Positions 7,280 through 15,102 of a stretch of DNA of 15,630 nt are shown piece after piece. The stretch comes from an uncultured Eubacteriales bacterium. Lineage in GTDB: Bacteria > Bacillota > Clostridia > Peptostreptococcales > Anaerovoracaceae. The notes beneath the pieces were generated by a model that saw only the letters and a program-made list of their open reading frames with translations, had not been told where the DNA came from and ran no database searches. Within the stretch, counting starts at the first letter, position 1. Each line of letters opens with the position of its first letter. The stretch spans positions 1 to 15,630 of the forward strand of contig CAUEYG010000005.1 of assembly GCA_959021945.1 (NCBI GenBank), written 5' to 3'. Made by a program: the position numbers and the translations under genes.

Positions 7280-7987
7280 ATGCCTATGTTTGGGATGTTT
7301 GACCCAACTGTGATCCTTCTGATTCCAGCCATTCTTTTTACCTTATATGCACAGGGAAAAGTCAATAGGGCTTATCGGAAGTTTGCAGCAGTAACAAACA
7401 AAACTCATATTACAGGGGCTCAGGCAGCCAGGAGGGTGCTGGATGCCAACGGGCTGCAGGATGTGAGAATTGAAATGACAGGAGGGACGCTGACCGATCA
7501 TTATGATCCGAGAACCAGAGTCATGCGCCTTTCCTCTCAAGTTTATAATGACGCCAGCATTGCGTCAGTCAGCATTGCGGCTCATGAATCGGGACATGCC
7601 ATTCAGCATGGAACAGGCTATGCTTTTTTGGCCTTTCGCAATGCTATTGTACCAGTGGTGAATCTTGTTTCTACACTTTCCTGGCCGCTTTTAATCATTG
7701 GGATGATTATTGCAGGCACAGGAAGAGTAGCTACGGGAAACTTGATCTTTGATATTGGAATCCTTTTCTTTGCGGCAGTGGTGCTGTTTCACCTTATTAC
7801 ACTGCCTGTGGAACTCAATGCCAGCAGCCGGGCGATTGCCCAGCTTCAGTCCCTGGGTATTGTAGGTGCTGATGAAGTTTCCGGAGCAAAGAAAGTCCTT
7901 TCTGCGGCAGCCATGACCTATGTGGCGGCCCTTGCAACAGCCGTTTTGAACTTAGTAAGGTTATTATTAATTAGGGAGCGTGATTAA
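7280..7987 (+). CDS. YugP-like zinc metallopeptidase, membrane-bound
   Basis: Member of the neutral zinc metallopeptidase 2 family (B. subtilis YugP type); its natural substrate is unknown. The HExxH zinc motif is HESGH at residues 102-106, and E178 in LPVELNASSRA is a plausible third metal ligand. Hydrophobic segments are at about 8-24, 122-147, 152-175 and 207-232, so it is a multi-pass membrane protein with the active site in the loop after the first segment. Its 235 residues match the family. GAGGGGA at 7264-7270 precedes the ATG. It lies between fmt and rsmB, a position seen in some Clostridia, and may act in membrane protein turnover, though nothing here shows that. Confidence 0.88.
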   Translation: MPMFGMFDPTVILLIPAILFTLYAQGKVNRAYRKFAAVTNKTHITGAQAARRVLDANGLQDVRIEMTGGTLTDHYDPRTRVMRLSSQVYNDASIASVSIAAHESGHAIQHGTGYAFLAFRNAIVPVVNLVSTLSWPLLIIGMIIAGTGRVATGNLIFDIGILFFAAVVLFHLITLPVELNASSRAIAQLQSLGIVGADEVSGAKKVLSAAAMTYVAALATAVLNLVRLLLIRERD

Positions 7988-7990
7988 CTT

Positions 7991-9283
7991 ATGGACGCAA
8001 ATAGAAAGACCGCATATTTAACACTAATGGACGTGGAATCAAAAAAATCATATTCCAATATTGCATTAAACCACCAAATTATCTGCAATAGGCCCAGCTC
8101 ACAGGGCTTTGTGAGAGAGCTGGTGTACGGAGTACTGGAAAATAAAATGCTGCTGGATTACTATATTGATCAGCTTGTAAACACGGGAGCAAATTCTTTA
8201 AAAGCCAGTGACCGGACAGTACTGCGCATGGGGATTTACCAGCTGAGCTATATGAATTCCGTGCCTGAGTATGCGGCAGTAAATGAAAGCGTTATTTTGG
8301 CAAAAAGATACTGCAGAGGGCGAGATGGATTTATAAACGGAGTTTTGAGAAATTACTTGAATCGGAAATTCTCCATCAGCCTTCCGGATCGGGCAGAAGA
8401 TGAGGTCAAATATTTGTCCATCAAATATTCCTATGCCCCATGGATTATTGAGCTGTGGCTGGAACAATACAAAGTGGAGTTTGTAGAAGAACTTTTGAAG
8501 GCGGGAAATGTTACACCGCCTAATACTATCCGCCTCAACTGGCTCAAAGTGAGGAAAGGGGACTTAATTGAGAAGCTGGAAGAAAAGGGGTATGAAATAG
8601 AACAGGGGAGTGTATGCCAAAACGCACTTCATGTAAAAGGCGGTGAACTGCTGGGAACAGAACTATACAAACACGGTCTGTTTTCTATTCAAGACGAAAG
8701 CTCTATGTTGGTTGCCGAAAAACTCAACCCGCAGCACGGTGATGTAGTAGTGGATATGTGTGCGGCTCCGGGAGGCAAAACCATGGCTATTGCAGAGCGG
8801 ATGAATAATACGGGAACGGTTATTGCCTGCGATATTTATAGACGAAAACTGGATATTGTTGATAAAGAGGCTGAACGGCTGGGTGTGACCAATGTTCAGA
8901 CTCGCTCCTGGGATGCTACCCGTGTAGATTCCTCTCTGGCAGAAAAGGCGGATTGTGTTTTGGTAGACGCCCCTTGTTCCGGATTAGGCGTTGCGCGGAG
9001 AAAACCGGAGATCAAATACAAAGAAAAAACGCACGATATGGAAATGCTGCCAAAGAAACAGCTGGCTATTTTATCGGCGTCTTCTCAGTATGTAAAGCCG
9101 GGCGGGACGCTGCTTTACAGCACTTGTACCATCAACCCCTATGAAAACCAAAGGGTTGTGGCGGATTTCCTGAAAAAGAATATCAGGTTTAAAAAGATAG
9201 AAGCAATTCAGTTGCTTCCAAATATAAACGGTACAGATGGATTTTTTATTTGTATCATGAAAAAGGATGAAGGATTAGTCTAA
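7991..9283 (+). CDS. rsmB: 16S rRNA cytosine-C5 methyltransferase (m5C967)
   Basis: Methylates C967 (E. coli numbering) of 16S rRNA using S-adenosylmethionine. An N-terminal NusB-like RNA-binding domain spans about residues 1-125. The C-terminal Rossmann methyltransferase shows the SAM motif DMCAAPGGKT at 255-264, motif IV DAPCSG at 326-331 with C329, and motif VI STCT with C379, the catalytic and release cysteines of this family. It ends in the usual DGFF block. The length of 430 residues is typical. The best ribosome binding site, AGGGAG at 7973-7978, is a rather long 12 bases from the ATG and lies within the end of the yugP-like gene. In related genomes rlmN usually comes next, but here the phosphatase gene does. 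Confidence 0.94.
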   Translation: MDANRKTAYLTLMDVESKKSYSNIALNHQIICNRPSSQGFVRELVYGVLENKMLLDYYIDQLVNTGANSLKASDRTVLRMGIYQLSYMNSVPEYAAVNESVILAKRYCRGRDGFINGVLRNYLNRKFSISLPDRAEDEVKYLSIKYSYAPWIIELWLEQYKVEFVEELLKAGNVTPPNTIRLNWLKVRKGDLIEKLEEKGYEIEQGSVCQNALHVKGGELLGTELYKHGLFSIQDESSMLVAEKLNPQHGDVVVDMCAAPGGKTMAIAERMNNTGTVIACDIYRRKLDIVDKEAERLGVTNVQTRSWDATRVDSSLAEKADCVLVDAPCSGLGVARRKPEIKYKEKTHDMEMLPKKQLAILSASSQYVKPGGTLLYSTCTINPYENQRVVADFLKKNIRFKKIEAIQLLPNINGTDGFFICIMKKDEGLV

Positions 9284-9307
9284 ACTGATTCTGAGCGGAG
9301 AAAAAAT

Positions 9308-10036
9308 ATGGCGCAAATAGGATTTAAAAGTAATACTGGCGTGATTCGGGATAATAACGAAGATGCATGTTTTGTCATACCCAGCCATGATGTTTATGTG
9401 GTGGCCGACGGAGTAGGCGGAAACAATGCGGGTGAAATTGCCAGCAGAACTGCGGTTCGGGGCATTGCTGAATATGTTGCGGCAAACCCTGTAGGAGACT
9501 GTGGGGATGACCAGGCCATTTATGAATACTTTACCCAATGTCTGGACCAGGTCAATGATGAGATTTACCAAATGGGGAAAAAGCATAAAGAAAATAAGGG
9601 TATGGCTACTACAGCAGTCATCGCCTGCCTCAGAAAAGAGTCCGCCTATATTATCAATGTAGGCGACAGCCGTGCCTATTTATTTCGGAAGGGGCAGCTC
9701 TCCCAGATTACCATTGACCATACTTATGTAAATGAGCTGCTTAAAAATGGCGTTATTACAACAGAAGAAGCTGAAAATCACAGTCAGAAAAATGTGATTA
9801 CCAGGGCTCTTGGCGCTGAACCCGCAGTGACAGCTGATTTTTTTCAGACAAAGCTGGAGAAAGATGATATATTAATGCTTTGTTCGGATGGTCTTTACGG
9901 TGAAGTGGATGAAAAAAAGCTGATTGAAATCCTTGACAAGAAGAATACAATGTCAGGAACCTGTACGCGCCTTGTAGAAGAGGCTATAAGATGCGGAGGA
10001 AGAGATAACATCACCGTAATATGTTTGAAAATATAG
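9308..10036 (+). CDS. stp: PP2C-type Ser/Thr protein phosphatase (Stp/PrpC)
   Basis: Metal-dependent cytosolic phosphatase that reverses phosphorylation by the PASTA kinase encoded directly downstream. Key residues are present: RDNNED at 14-19, ADGVGG with metal ligand D34, the VGDSRAYL block at 118-125, SDGLYGEV with D194, and GRDNIT with D233. The length of 242 residues is standard for the compact bacterial PP2C group. GCGGAG at 9295-9300 sits seven bases before the ATG. Its stop is 13 bases before prkC, so the antagonistic pair is probably made together. The gene is called prpC in B. subtilis. Confidence 0.96.
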   Translation: MAQIGFKSNTGVIRDNNEDACFVIPSHDVYVVADGVGGNNAGEIASRTAVRGIAEYVAANPVGDCGDDQAIYEYFTQCLDQVNDEIYQMGKKHKENKGMATTAVIACLRKESAYIINVGDSRAYLFRKGQLSQITIDHTYVNELLKNGVITTEEAENHSQKNVITRALGAEPAVTADFFQTKLEKDDILMLCSDGLYGEVDEKKLIEILDKKNTMSGTCTRLVEEAIRCGGRDNITVICLKI

Positions 10037-10049
10037 AGGGAGGACAAGA

Positions 10050-11987
10050 ATGAGCAGTAAAGTATTAGCAGGACGATATGAACTGTTTGAAAAAATCGGC
10101 GAAGGCGGCATGTCCGTTGTGTATAAGGCCAAGGATAAGCTTTTAAACCGTTATATAGCCATAAAAGTGTTAAAGCCGGAATTTATAAAAGATCAGAAAT
10201 TTATTGAAAGTTTTCGGAGAGAATCCCAGGCAGCAGCCAGCCTGTCGCACCCCAATATTGTAAATATCTTCGATGTGGGACAGGAAGGCAATATTCATTA
10301 TATTGTCATGGAGCTGGTGGAAGGGAGAACGCTCAGCGACATGATCCGGGAGGAAGGGCCTCTGCCTTATCCTAAAGTAATTGAACTGACCAAGCAGATT
10401 GCCGCAGCGCTGAGCGTAGCACATAAGAATCAGATTATTCATCGTGATGTAAAGCCTCACAATGTACTTATTACTTCTAGCGGCACTGCGAAAATTACAG
10501 ATTTTGGAATTGCCAAAGCCGTAAATTCCTCTACCATCGTAGATACAACCGGCGGCGGGATCATGGGATCTGTGCACTATTTTTCCCCGGAACAGGCCAG
10601 GGGCGGTTATGTAGATGAAAAGTCTGATATCTATTCCCTTGGTATTGTCATGTATGAGATGCTCACTGGAAGAGTTCCCTTTGATGGTGATAACCCGGTT
10701 AATATTGCACTCATGCATATTAATAGCGAAATGGTACCTCCTTCAAAGCTTGTTTCCGGAATTCCTCCAGCTCTTGAGAAGATTGTGCTGAAAGCTACGG
10801 ACAAATATCAGACAAATCGCTTTGCCAGTGCCGATGAACTGATCAAGGCCCTTGATAATTTGGAATTTGTAGGAAGTGTAGTGGGCGACGCTGTTTTTAT
10901 GACAGCGGACAATCAACAGCCGGAAAAACCGTTGGTGGAGACCGGCTATGATGATTATGATGACGATGATTATGATGACCAAGAGCAGGAAAAAAAGAAA
11001 AAGAAGAAAAAAAACAACAGCTCTGACAGTTCCGGCAAAAAGAAAAAAATTATCATAGCTGTAGCAGCGGCAGTTGTTATAATTGCAGGGGTAGCAACGG
11101 CATGGGCTCTGGGCGTTTTTGGAGGCAGTCCGGTTATTGTTCCTGATTTATCGGGAATGACCTTGGAGGAAGCCCAGAAAAAAGTGGAAGAAGTTGGGTT
11201 TGAACTGGAGCAGGGAGATATGGTGACTGATCCGGATGTACCGGAAGGCGCAGTTGTTTCTCAAAGTCCGGAAGCAAACACGACAGCCAAGAAGGGAACC
11301 ACAATCCGGATCAATTTGTGTAAAGGCCCGGGAAATGGGGAAGTTCCTGATGTAACTGGAAAAGATGAAGATTCTGCCCGTGAAATTTTAGTTTCTAACG
11401 GGTTTAAGGTTGGTTCTGTGGATACCGGACAGAGCGATCAGGAAAAAGGGACTGTATTTGATCAGTCACCGGAAGCTGGCTCTACGGCAGAACGTGGAAG
11501 TACAGTGGATTTAGTTGTCAGCGACGGATCTTTGATTAAAGTAGCTGTTCCGTATTTAGTAGGAAAAGATGTAGATGAAGCAAAATCACAGCTCATTGAA
11601 CTGGGCTTAAAACCAGGTAAGGTGACTTATAAAAACAGCGATACTTATGAGGTCAATGAAGTTATGGAACAGGAGTATGAGGCTAACGAAGAGGTATCGA
11701 AAGGAACTTCTGTGAAATTAACGGTCAGCAAAGGACCGGCAGAGCCAAAGGATATTAATCTGGATATTGATTTCAGCGATGCGGAGAATGAAATGTTCTT
11801 TATGACTGTTACCCTTTCCGATGAGTTGGGAACCAGAAATGTGGTTTTTAATCAGCAGAGAAACAAAAGTGATGAAGGAGAAACGATTGTTTTGGACGGA
11901 CAGGGAAAAGGCACGGTTTTGGTAATCTTTGACGACAAGCAAGTCATGAAAAAGACAGTTGATTTTACGAAAGGGACCATTAGCTGA
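10050..11987 (+). CDS. prkC: PASTA-domain Ser/Thr protein kinase (PrkC/Stk)
   Basis: Membrane kinase that senses cell-wall fragments or lipid II outside and phosphorylates proteins controlling growth, division and wall synthesis. The cytosolic kinase domain is at about residues 10-270, with a glycine loop at 17-24, K39, HRDVKPHN at 131-138, DFG at 151-153 and SPE at 179-181. The activation loop contains several Ser and Thr (160-174) and a GGG stretch that seems slightly longer than in B. subtilis PrkC. A very acidic Asp/Tyr tract (300-310), then a lysine-rich tract (315-333), precede one transmembrane helix at 334-356. Three PASTA repeats follow at about 361-427, 430-494 and 497-563. A C-terminal domain of about 80 residues has the place of the immunoglobulin-like domain of other PrkC proteins. 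GAGGGAGG at 10036-10043 precedes the ATG. Confidence 0.97.
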   Translation: MSSKVLAGRYELFEKIGEGGMSVVYKAKDKLLNRYIAIKVLKPEFIKDQKFIESFRRESQAAASLSHPNIVNIFDVGQEGNIHYIVMELVEGRTLSDMIREEGPLPYPKVIELTKQIAAALSVAHKNQIIHRDVKPHNVLITSSGTAKITDFGIAKAVNSSTIVDTTGGGIMGSVHYFSPEQARGGYVDEKSDIYSLGIVMYEMLTGRVPFDGDNPVNIALMHINSEMVPPSKLVSGIPPALEKIVLKATDKYQTNRFASADELIKALDNLEFVGSVVGDAVFMTADNQQPEKPLVETGYDDYDDDDYDDQEQEKKKKKKKNNSSDSSGKKKKIIIAVAAAVVIIAGVATAWALGVFGGSPVIVPDLSGMTLEEAQKKVEEVGFELEQGDMVTDPDVPEGAVVSQSPEANTTAKKGTTIRINLCKGPGNGEVPDVTGKDEDSAREILVSNGFKVGSVDTGQSDQEKGTVFDQSPEAGSTAERGSTVDLVVSDGSLIKVAVPYLVGKDVDEAKSQLIELGLKPGKVTYKNSDTYEVNEVMEQEYEANEEVSKGTSVKLTVSKGPAEPKDINLDIDFSDAENEMFFMTVTLSDELGTRNVVFNQQRNKSDEGETIVLDGQGKGTVLVIFDDKQVMKKTVDFTKGTIS

Positions 11988-12865
11988 TGAGAGGAATCAT
12001 CATAAAAGGAATCGCAGGCTTTTACTATGTGAAAGAGGATGTCACGGGCCATGTGTTTCAGTGTAAGGCCAGAGGTCTGTTTAAAAAAGAAGGCCTTACG
12101 CCGGCGGTAGGTGATGAAGTTGTATTTCAGCATGGGGAGGGGCCTGAGGATGATGGCTTGATTGTAGAAATTCTGCCAAGAAAGAACCAATTTATCCGCC
12201 CTCCTATTGCCAATGTGGACTGTTTTGTCATTGTAATGGCAGCAGCCCACCCTCGGCCTAATTTGGCCTTAACAGATAAATTTTTGGTGATGGCGGAAAA
12301 AAGCAATACGGAAATAATTCTCTGCCTCAGTAAGATGGACTTGGCAAAGCACAGCTTGGCGGAGGAAATCAAAGGGATCTATGAGCCTTCTTACAGGATC
12401 GCCTATGTCAGCACTGTTACAGGAGAAGGCCTTGAGGATTTAAAGCGCATGATAAAGGGGAAGCGTGTCGCTCTGGCCGGTCCTTCAGGCGTAGGAAAAT
12501 CCACCCTTTTAAATGGCCTTGTTCCCGGTGCAGCAGCGGAAACAGGCGATATCAGCAAAAAAACAAAACGAGGAAAACATACAACCAGGCATTGCGAACT
12601 CTTTGATCTGGGATGTGATACCATGATCTTTGATACTCCGGGCTTTACTTCTTTTGAAATTTTGGAGGCTGATGAAGAGGAGCTACAGCATTTGTACCCG
12701 GAGCTGGTACCCTTTATCGGCAGGTGCAAATATGACAACTGCCGGCATCTAAAGGAGCCGGGCTGTGCAGTTCGGCTAGCGGCTGAAGATGGAAGGATTC
12801 CATGGAAGCGCTATGAGTCTTATAAAAACCAGTTAGGGGAAATACAGGAAAAAAACAGATACTAA
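11987..12865 (+). CDS. rsgA: Ribosome small-subunit GTPase RsgA
   Basis: Circularly permuted GTPase that helps the 30S subunit mature and releases late factors. An N-terminal OB fold covers about residues 1-70. G-motifs occur in permuted order: G4 as SKMD at 115-118 (Ser instead of the usual Asn or Thr), G1 GPSGVGKST at 165-173, G2 around KHTT at 197-200, and G3 DTPGF at 216-220. The C-terminal zinc knuckle is C247, C252, H254 and C260. The length of 292 residues is normal. The ATG overlaps the prkC stop by one base (TGATG), indicating coupled translation; in B. subtilis this protein (CpgA/YloQ) is a PrkC substrate. AAGGGA is at 11971-11976. Confidence 0.96.
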   Translation: MRGIIIKGIAGFYYVKEDVTGHVFQCKARGLFKKEGLTPAVGDEVVFQHGEGPEDDGLIVEILPRKNQFIRPPIANVDCFVIVMAAAHPRPNLALTDKFLVMAEKSNTEIILCLSKMDLAKHSLAEEIKGIYEPSYRIAYVSTVTGEGLEDLKRMIKGKRVALAGPSGVGKSTLLNGLVPGAAAETGDISKKTKRGKHTTRHCELFDLGCDTMIFDTPGFTSFEILEADEEELQHLYPELVPFIGRCKYDNCRHLKEPGCAVRLAAEDGRIPWKRYESYKNQLGEIQEKNRY

Positions 12866-12932
12866 GGCGGGCCAGCAGTTCTTTAACCTGCTCAAAACTG
12901 CGGCAACAGAAGTGAAGAAAGGAAAGACAACA

Positions 12933-13595
12933 ATGGTCAGATTAGCACCTTCTATTTTATCGGCTGATTTTTCTTGTTTGGGCCAGGAGGTTTCCCGTAT
13001 AGAGGAGGCTGGAGCCCAAGTAATTCATGTAGACGTTATGGACGGGCATTTTGTGCCCAATATCAGCTATGGAGCAACGGTGATGAAAAGCTTGTGCGGC
13101 AAAACAAAACTACCCTTTGATGTTCACCTGATGATTGAGAATCCAGATCAATATGTGGAAGCTTTTGTTACAGACCAGACGGAGTTTATTACGGTTCACC
13201 AGGAAGCATGCCCTCATTTGCACAGAACATTGCAGCACATTAAAAGCCTGGGTGTAAAGGCTGGGGTGGCCCTCAATCCGGCTACGTCTTTGTCTGTGCT
13301 GGACTATGTTCTTGAGGATGCAGATTTAGTTTTGATTATGTCCGTTAATCCGGGATTTGGGGGACAGAAGTTTATTCCTTCGGCCCTGGAAAAAGTGAAA
13401 GCCCTGTCAGAAAAAAAGCGGGCCGGAAACCACGATTTTACCATTGAAATTGACGGAGGGGTTAACCTGGATAATGCAAAGGCTGTCGTATCCGCCGGTG
13501 TGGAACTGGTTGTGGCTGGTTCGTCAGTCTTTGGTGCTGATGATCGAAAGCAGCGAGTAGCAGATTTTTATGAGAAATGGAATAAAAGCTTATAA
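12933..13595 (+). CDS. rpe: Ribulose-phosphate 3-epimerase
   Basis: Interconverts ribulose 5-phosphate and xylulose 5-phosphate in the pentose phosphate pathway. TIM-barrel protein with metal ligands H32, D34, H65 and D174 (D34 and D174 are the acid-base pair). The LAPSILSADF start, VMDGHFVPN block, HLMIENP, the NPGFGGQ loop and the phosphate-binding GSSVF are all present. From 12933 the length is 220 residues, as usual. A longer in-frame reading from GTG at 12912 adds seven basic residues, but AAAGGA at 12918-12923 lies nine bases before the ATG at 12933, which I prefer. The 67-base gap after rsgA holds only a weak hairpin. Confidence 0.96.
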   Translation: MVRLAPSILSADFSCLGQEVSRIEEAGAQVIHVDVMDGHFVPNISYGATVMKSLCGKTKLPFDVHLMIENPDQYVEAFVTDQTEFITVHQEACPHLHRTLQHIKSLGVKAGVALNPATSLSVLDYVLEDADLVLIMSVNPGFGGQKFIPSALEKVKALSEKKRAGNHDFTIEIDGGVNLDNAKAVVSAGVELVVAGSSVFGADDRKQRVADFYEKWNKSL

Positions 13596-13615
13596 TGGTA
13601 CTCAGGGGGGCGAGT

Positions 13616-14572
13616 ATGAGTCAGGAGAAGAGGAAGAAAGGGCTGAGCATTATTGTGCCCTGCTATAATGAAGAGAAAGCGATCCGGCTTTTTCACGGAG
13701 CGCTGATGAAGCAGATGGATGCGCTGGATCCGCAATACGATTATGAACTCATTTATGTCAACGATGGCAGCAGGGATCAGACCATGGATCTGATCTTGGA
13801 GTTTGCAGGAGAAAACCATAGAGTCAGATATCTTTCTTTTAGCCGCAACTTTGGAAAAGAAGCTGGTATGTTAGCAGGCCTTCAATACGCATCAGGTGAT
13901 TGTGCGGTGATTATGGATGCGGATTTGCAGCACCCGCCGCGCATGATTCATGAAATGTTGAAAAAGTATGAAGAAGGGTACGATCAGGTAATCGCAAAAC
14001 GAAACCGTAGCGGTGACCATTGGAAGAACGCTTTTTTTGCCAGGACTTATTATCGCCTGGTCAATCGTATGATAGATGTGAAATTGGTAGATGGGGCAGG
14101 GGATTTTCGGCTGCTCAGCAGAAAAACCATTGATGCAGTGCTCTCCTTAAAGGAAACGAACCGTTTTTCCAAGGGGATTTTTTCTTGGGTAGGTTTTCGT
14201 CAGGCTTACTTGGAATATGAAAACAGGCAGCGAGCTTTTGATGACAGCCGCTGGTCTTTCAAACGGCTGCTTCGGTATGGTGTAGAGGGCATTGTTTCTT
14301 TTAATGTGCAGCCTCTGCGAATGTGCGTTTATTTGGGCGGCGCGCTGCTGGCCATCAGCATGGTTTACCTGGTTTACCTTTTTATCTGCATTTTGATTTA
14401 TGGAGTAGACGTGCCGGGATACTTTACAACCATTACCTTGATCTCTGTGCTGGGGGGCGTGCAGCTGATTTCCCTGGGCATTATTGGCGAGTATGTAGGG
14501 CGAATTTATGCAGAAGTAAAAAAGCGGCCCCTCTATATTATTGAACGCACCAATATAGAAAGGAAAGAATAA
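13616..14572 (+). CDS. Family 2 glycosyltransferase, DPM1/GtrB/ArnC-like, membrane-anchored
   Basis: Probably transfers a sugar from a nucleotide donor to a polyprenyl phosphate on the cytosolic face of the membrane. The GT-A domain begins with LSIIVPCYNEE at residues 10-20. YVNDGS is at 47-52 and the metal-binding DADLQHP at 101-107. A GDFRLLSRK segment is at 152-160. Two transmembrane helices follow at about 226-252 and 260-283, then a short basic tail. At 318 residues it is typical. An ATG at 13595 overlaps the rpe stop, but AGGGGGG at 13604-13610 is placed for the ATG at 13616. The sugar cannot be told from sequence. The adjacent GtrA-like gene supports a role in lipid-linked sugar export. 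Confidence 0.9.
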   Translation: MSQEKRKKGLSIIVPCYNEEKAIRLFHGALMKQMDALDPQYDYELIYVNDGSRDQTMDLILEFAGENHRVRYLSFSRNFGKEAGMLAGLQYASGDCAVIMDADLQHPPRMIHEMLKKYEEGYDQVIAKRNRSGDHWKNAFFARTYYRLVNRMIDVKLVDGAGDFRLLSRKTIDAVLSLKETNRFSKGIFSWVGFRQAYLEYENRQRAFDDSRWSFKRLLRYGVEGIVSFNVQPLRMCVYLGGALLAISMVYLVYLFICILIYGVDVPGYFTTITLISVLGGVQLISLGIIGEYVGRIYAEVKKRPLYIIERTNIERKE

Positions 14573-14573
14573 A

Positions 14574-14606
14574 ATGCAGATTGGTTGTGAAGCCTATGAT
14601 AGATAA
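14574..14606 (+). CDS. Possible 10-residue leader peptide before the GtrA-like gene
   Basis: An ATG at 14574 with the best local ribosome binding site (AGGAAAG at 14561-14567) opens a reading frame of ten codons that stops at TAA 14604-14606. The stop lies 11 bases inside the GtrA-like gene, whose own ATG at 14596 has no good site. A ribosome finishing this frame could restart there. There is no evidence that the peptide itself matters, and the match may be chance. Confidence 0.3.
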   Translation: MQIGCEAYDR

Positions 14607-14988
14607 GACCTTGTTTCGATTCGTTCTTGTTGGTATTACAAATACACTTCTTGGAATGGCCATTATGTTTGGGCTTTATAACCTGGCAGGGGTGTCCTAC
14701 TGGCTGTCAACAGCAGCTAACTATGTGATTGTCAGTGTATTGAGTTTTGTGCTAAATAAAACATTTACCTTTGGCCATAAAGGGCGGACGGCTGCGGCCG
14801 GGCTTCGGTTTGCCGTTAATATTGGGGTGTGCTATTTGGTGGCCTATGGAGCGGCAAAGCCCCTGGTTGCCTTTCTTTTTCAGGAGCAGGACAAGACTTT
14901 GCAGGAAAATGCCGCTATGCTGGCCGGCATGTGCCTTTTTACAGGGCTGAATTATGTGGGGCAGCGGGCTTTTGTGTTTCGGAGGTAG
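14596..14988 (+). CDS. GtrA-like membrane protein
   Basis: Small four-helix membrane protein of the GtrA/DPMS family, thought to flip or help transfer polyprenyl-linked sugars together with a GtrB-like transferase. From the ATG at 14596 it has 130 residues. Hydrophobic segments lie at about 7-30, 36-54, 70-95 and 106-122. The family pattern FRFVLVGITNT at the start, the NYVIVSVLSFVLNKTFTF segment and the NYVGQRAFVF ending fit well. TTG 14581 or GTG 14587 are alternative starts in the same frame. It lies 23 bases after the glycosyltransferase and closes the run. Confidence 0.85.
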   Translation: MIDKTLFRFVLVGITNTLLGMAIMFGLYNLAGVSYWLSTAANYVIVSVLSFVLNKTFTFGHKGRTAAAGLRFAVNIGVCYLVAYGAAKPLVAFLFQEQDKTLQENAAMLAGMCLFTGLNYVGQRAFVFRR

Positions 14989-15033
14989 AAGGGGTAAAGT
15001 GGTACGGAGTCCAGCATGAAATTTGTAGAAACC

Positions 15034-15063
15034 TTGCTATTTTAGGAAGAATATGATATTCTT
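15034..15063 (+). promoter_or_regulatory. Candidate promoter with inverted repeat before the CapD-like gene
   Basis: TTGCTA (15034-15039) and TATTCT (15057-15062) are 17 bases apart, with TGa directly before the -10. A perfect inverted repeat AAGAATA-TGA-TATTCTT (15047-15063) covers the -10 and could be an operator or a chance palindrome. It lies in a 114-base gap after the GtrA-like gene that has no terminator. Confidence 0.45.
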
Positions 15064-15102
15064 ATACAAGTTTTGTTAGGAATTCAGGTGTGATGGTAAA
15101 CG

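Noticed and set aside
10170..10718. 182-residue open frame on the minus strand inside prkC
   Set aside because: It lies fully antisense to the kinase domain, which has all its catalytic motifs. It has no ribosome binding site or recognisable domain.
10743..10982. Minus-strand frame with an isoleucine-rich hydrophobic start, resembling a membrane helix
   Set aside because: The hydrophobic run is only the antisense of the GAT/GAC-rich Asp tract of PrkC.
12873..12892. Hairpin AGCAGTT/AACCTGCT in the rsgA-rpe gap
   Set aside because: The stem is short with a bulge and no T-run follows, so it is not supported as a terminator. It may be chance.
14829..15056. Open frame overlapping the end of the GtrA-like gene and the following gap
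   Set aside because: It is an out-of-frame shadow of the GtrA-like gene, with Gly/Cys/Ala-rich composition and no credible start.
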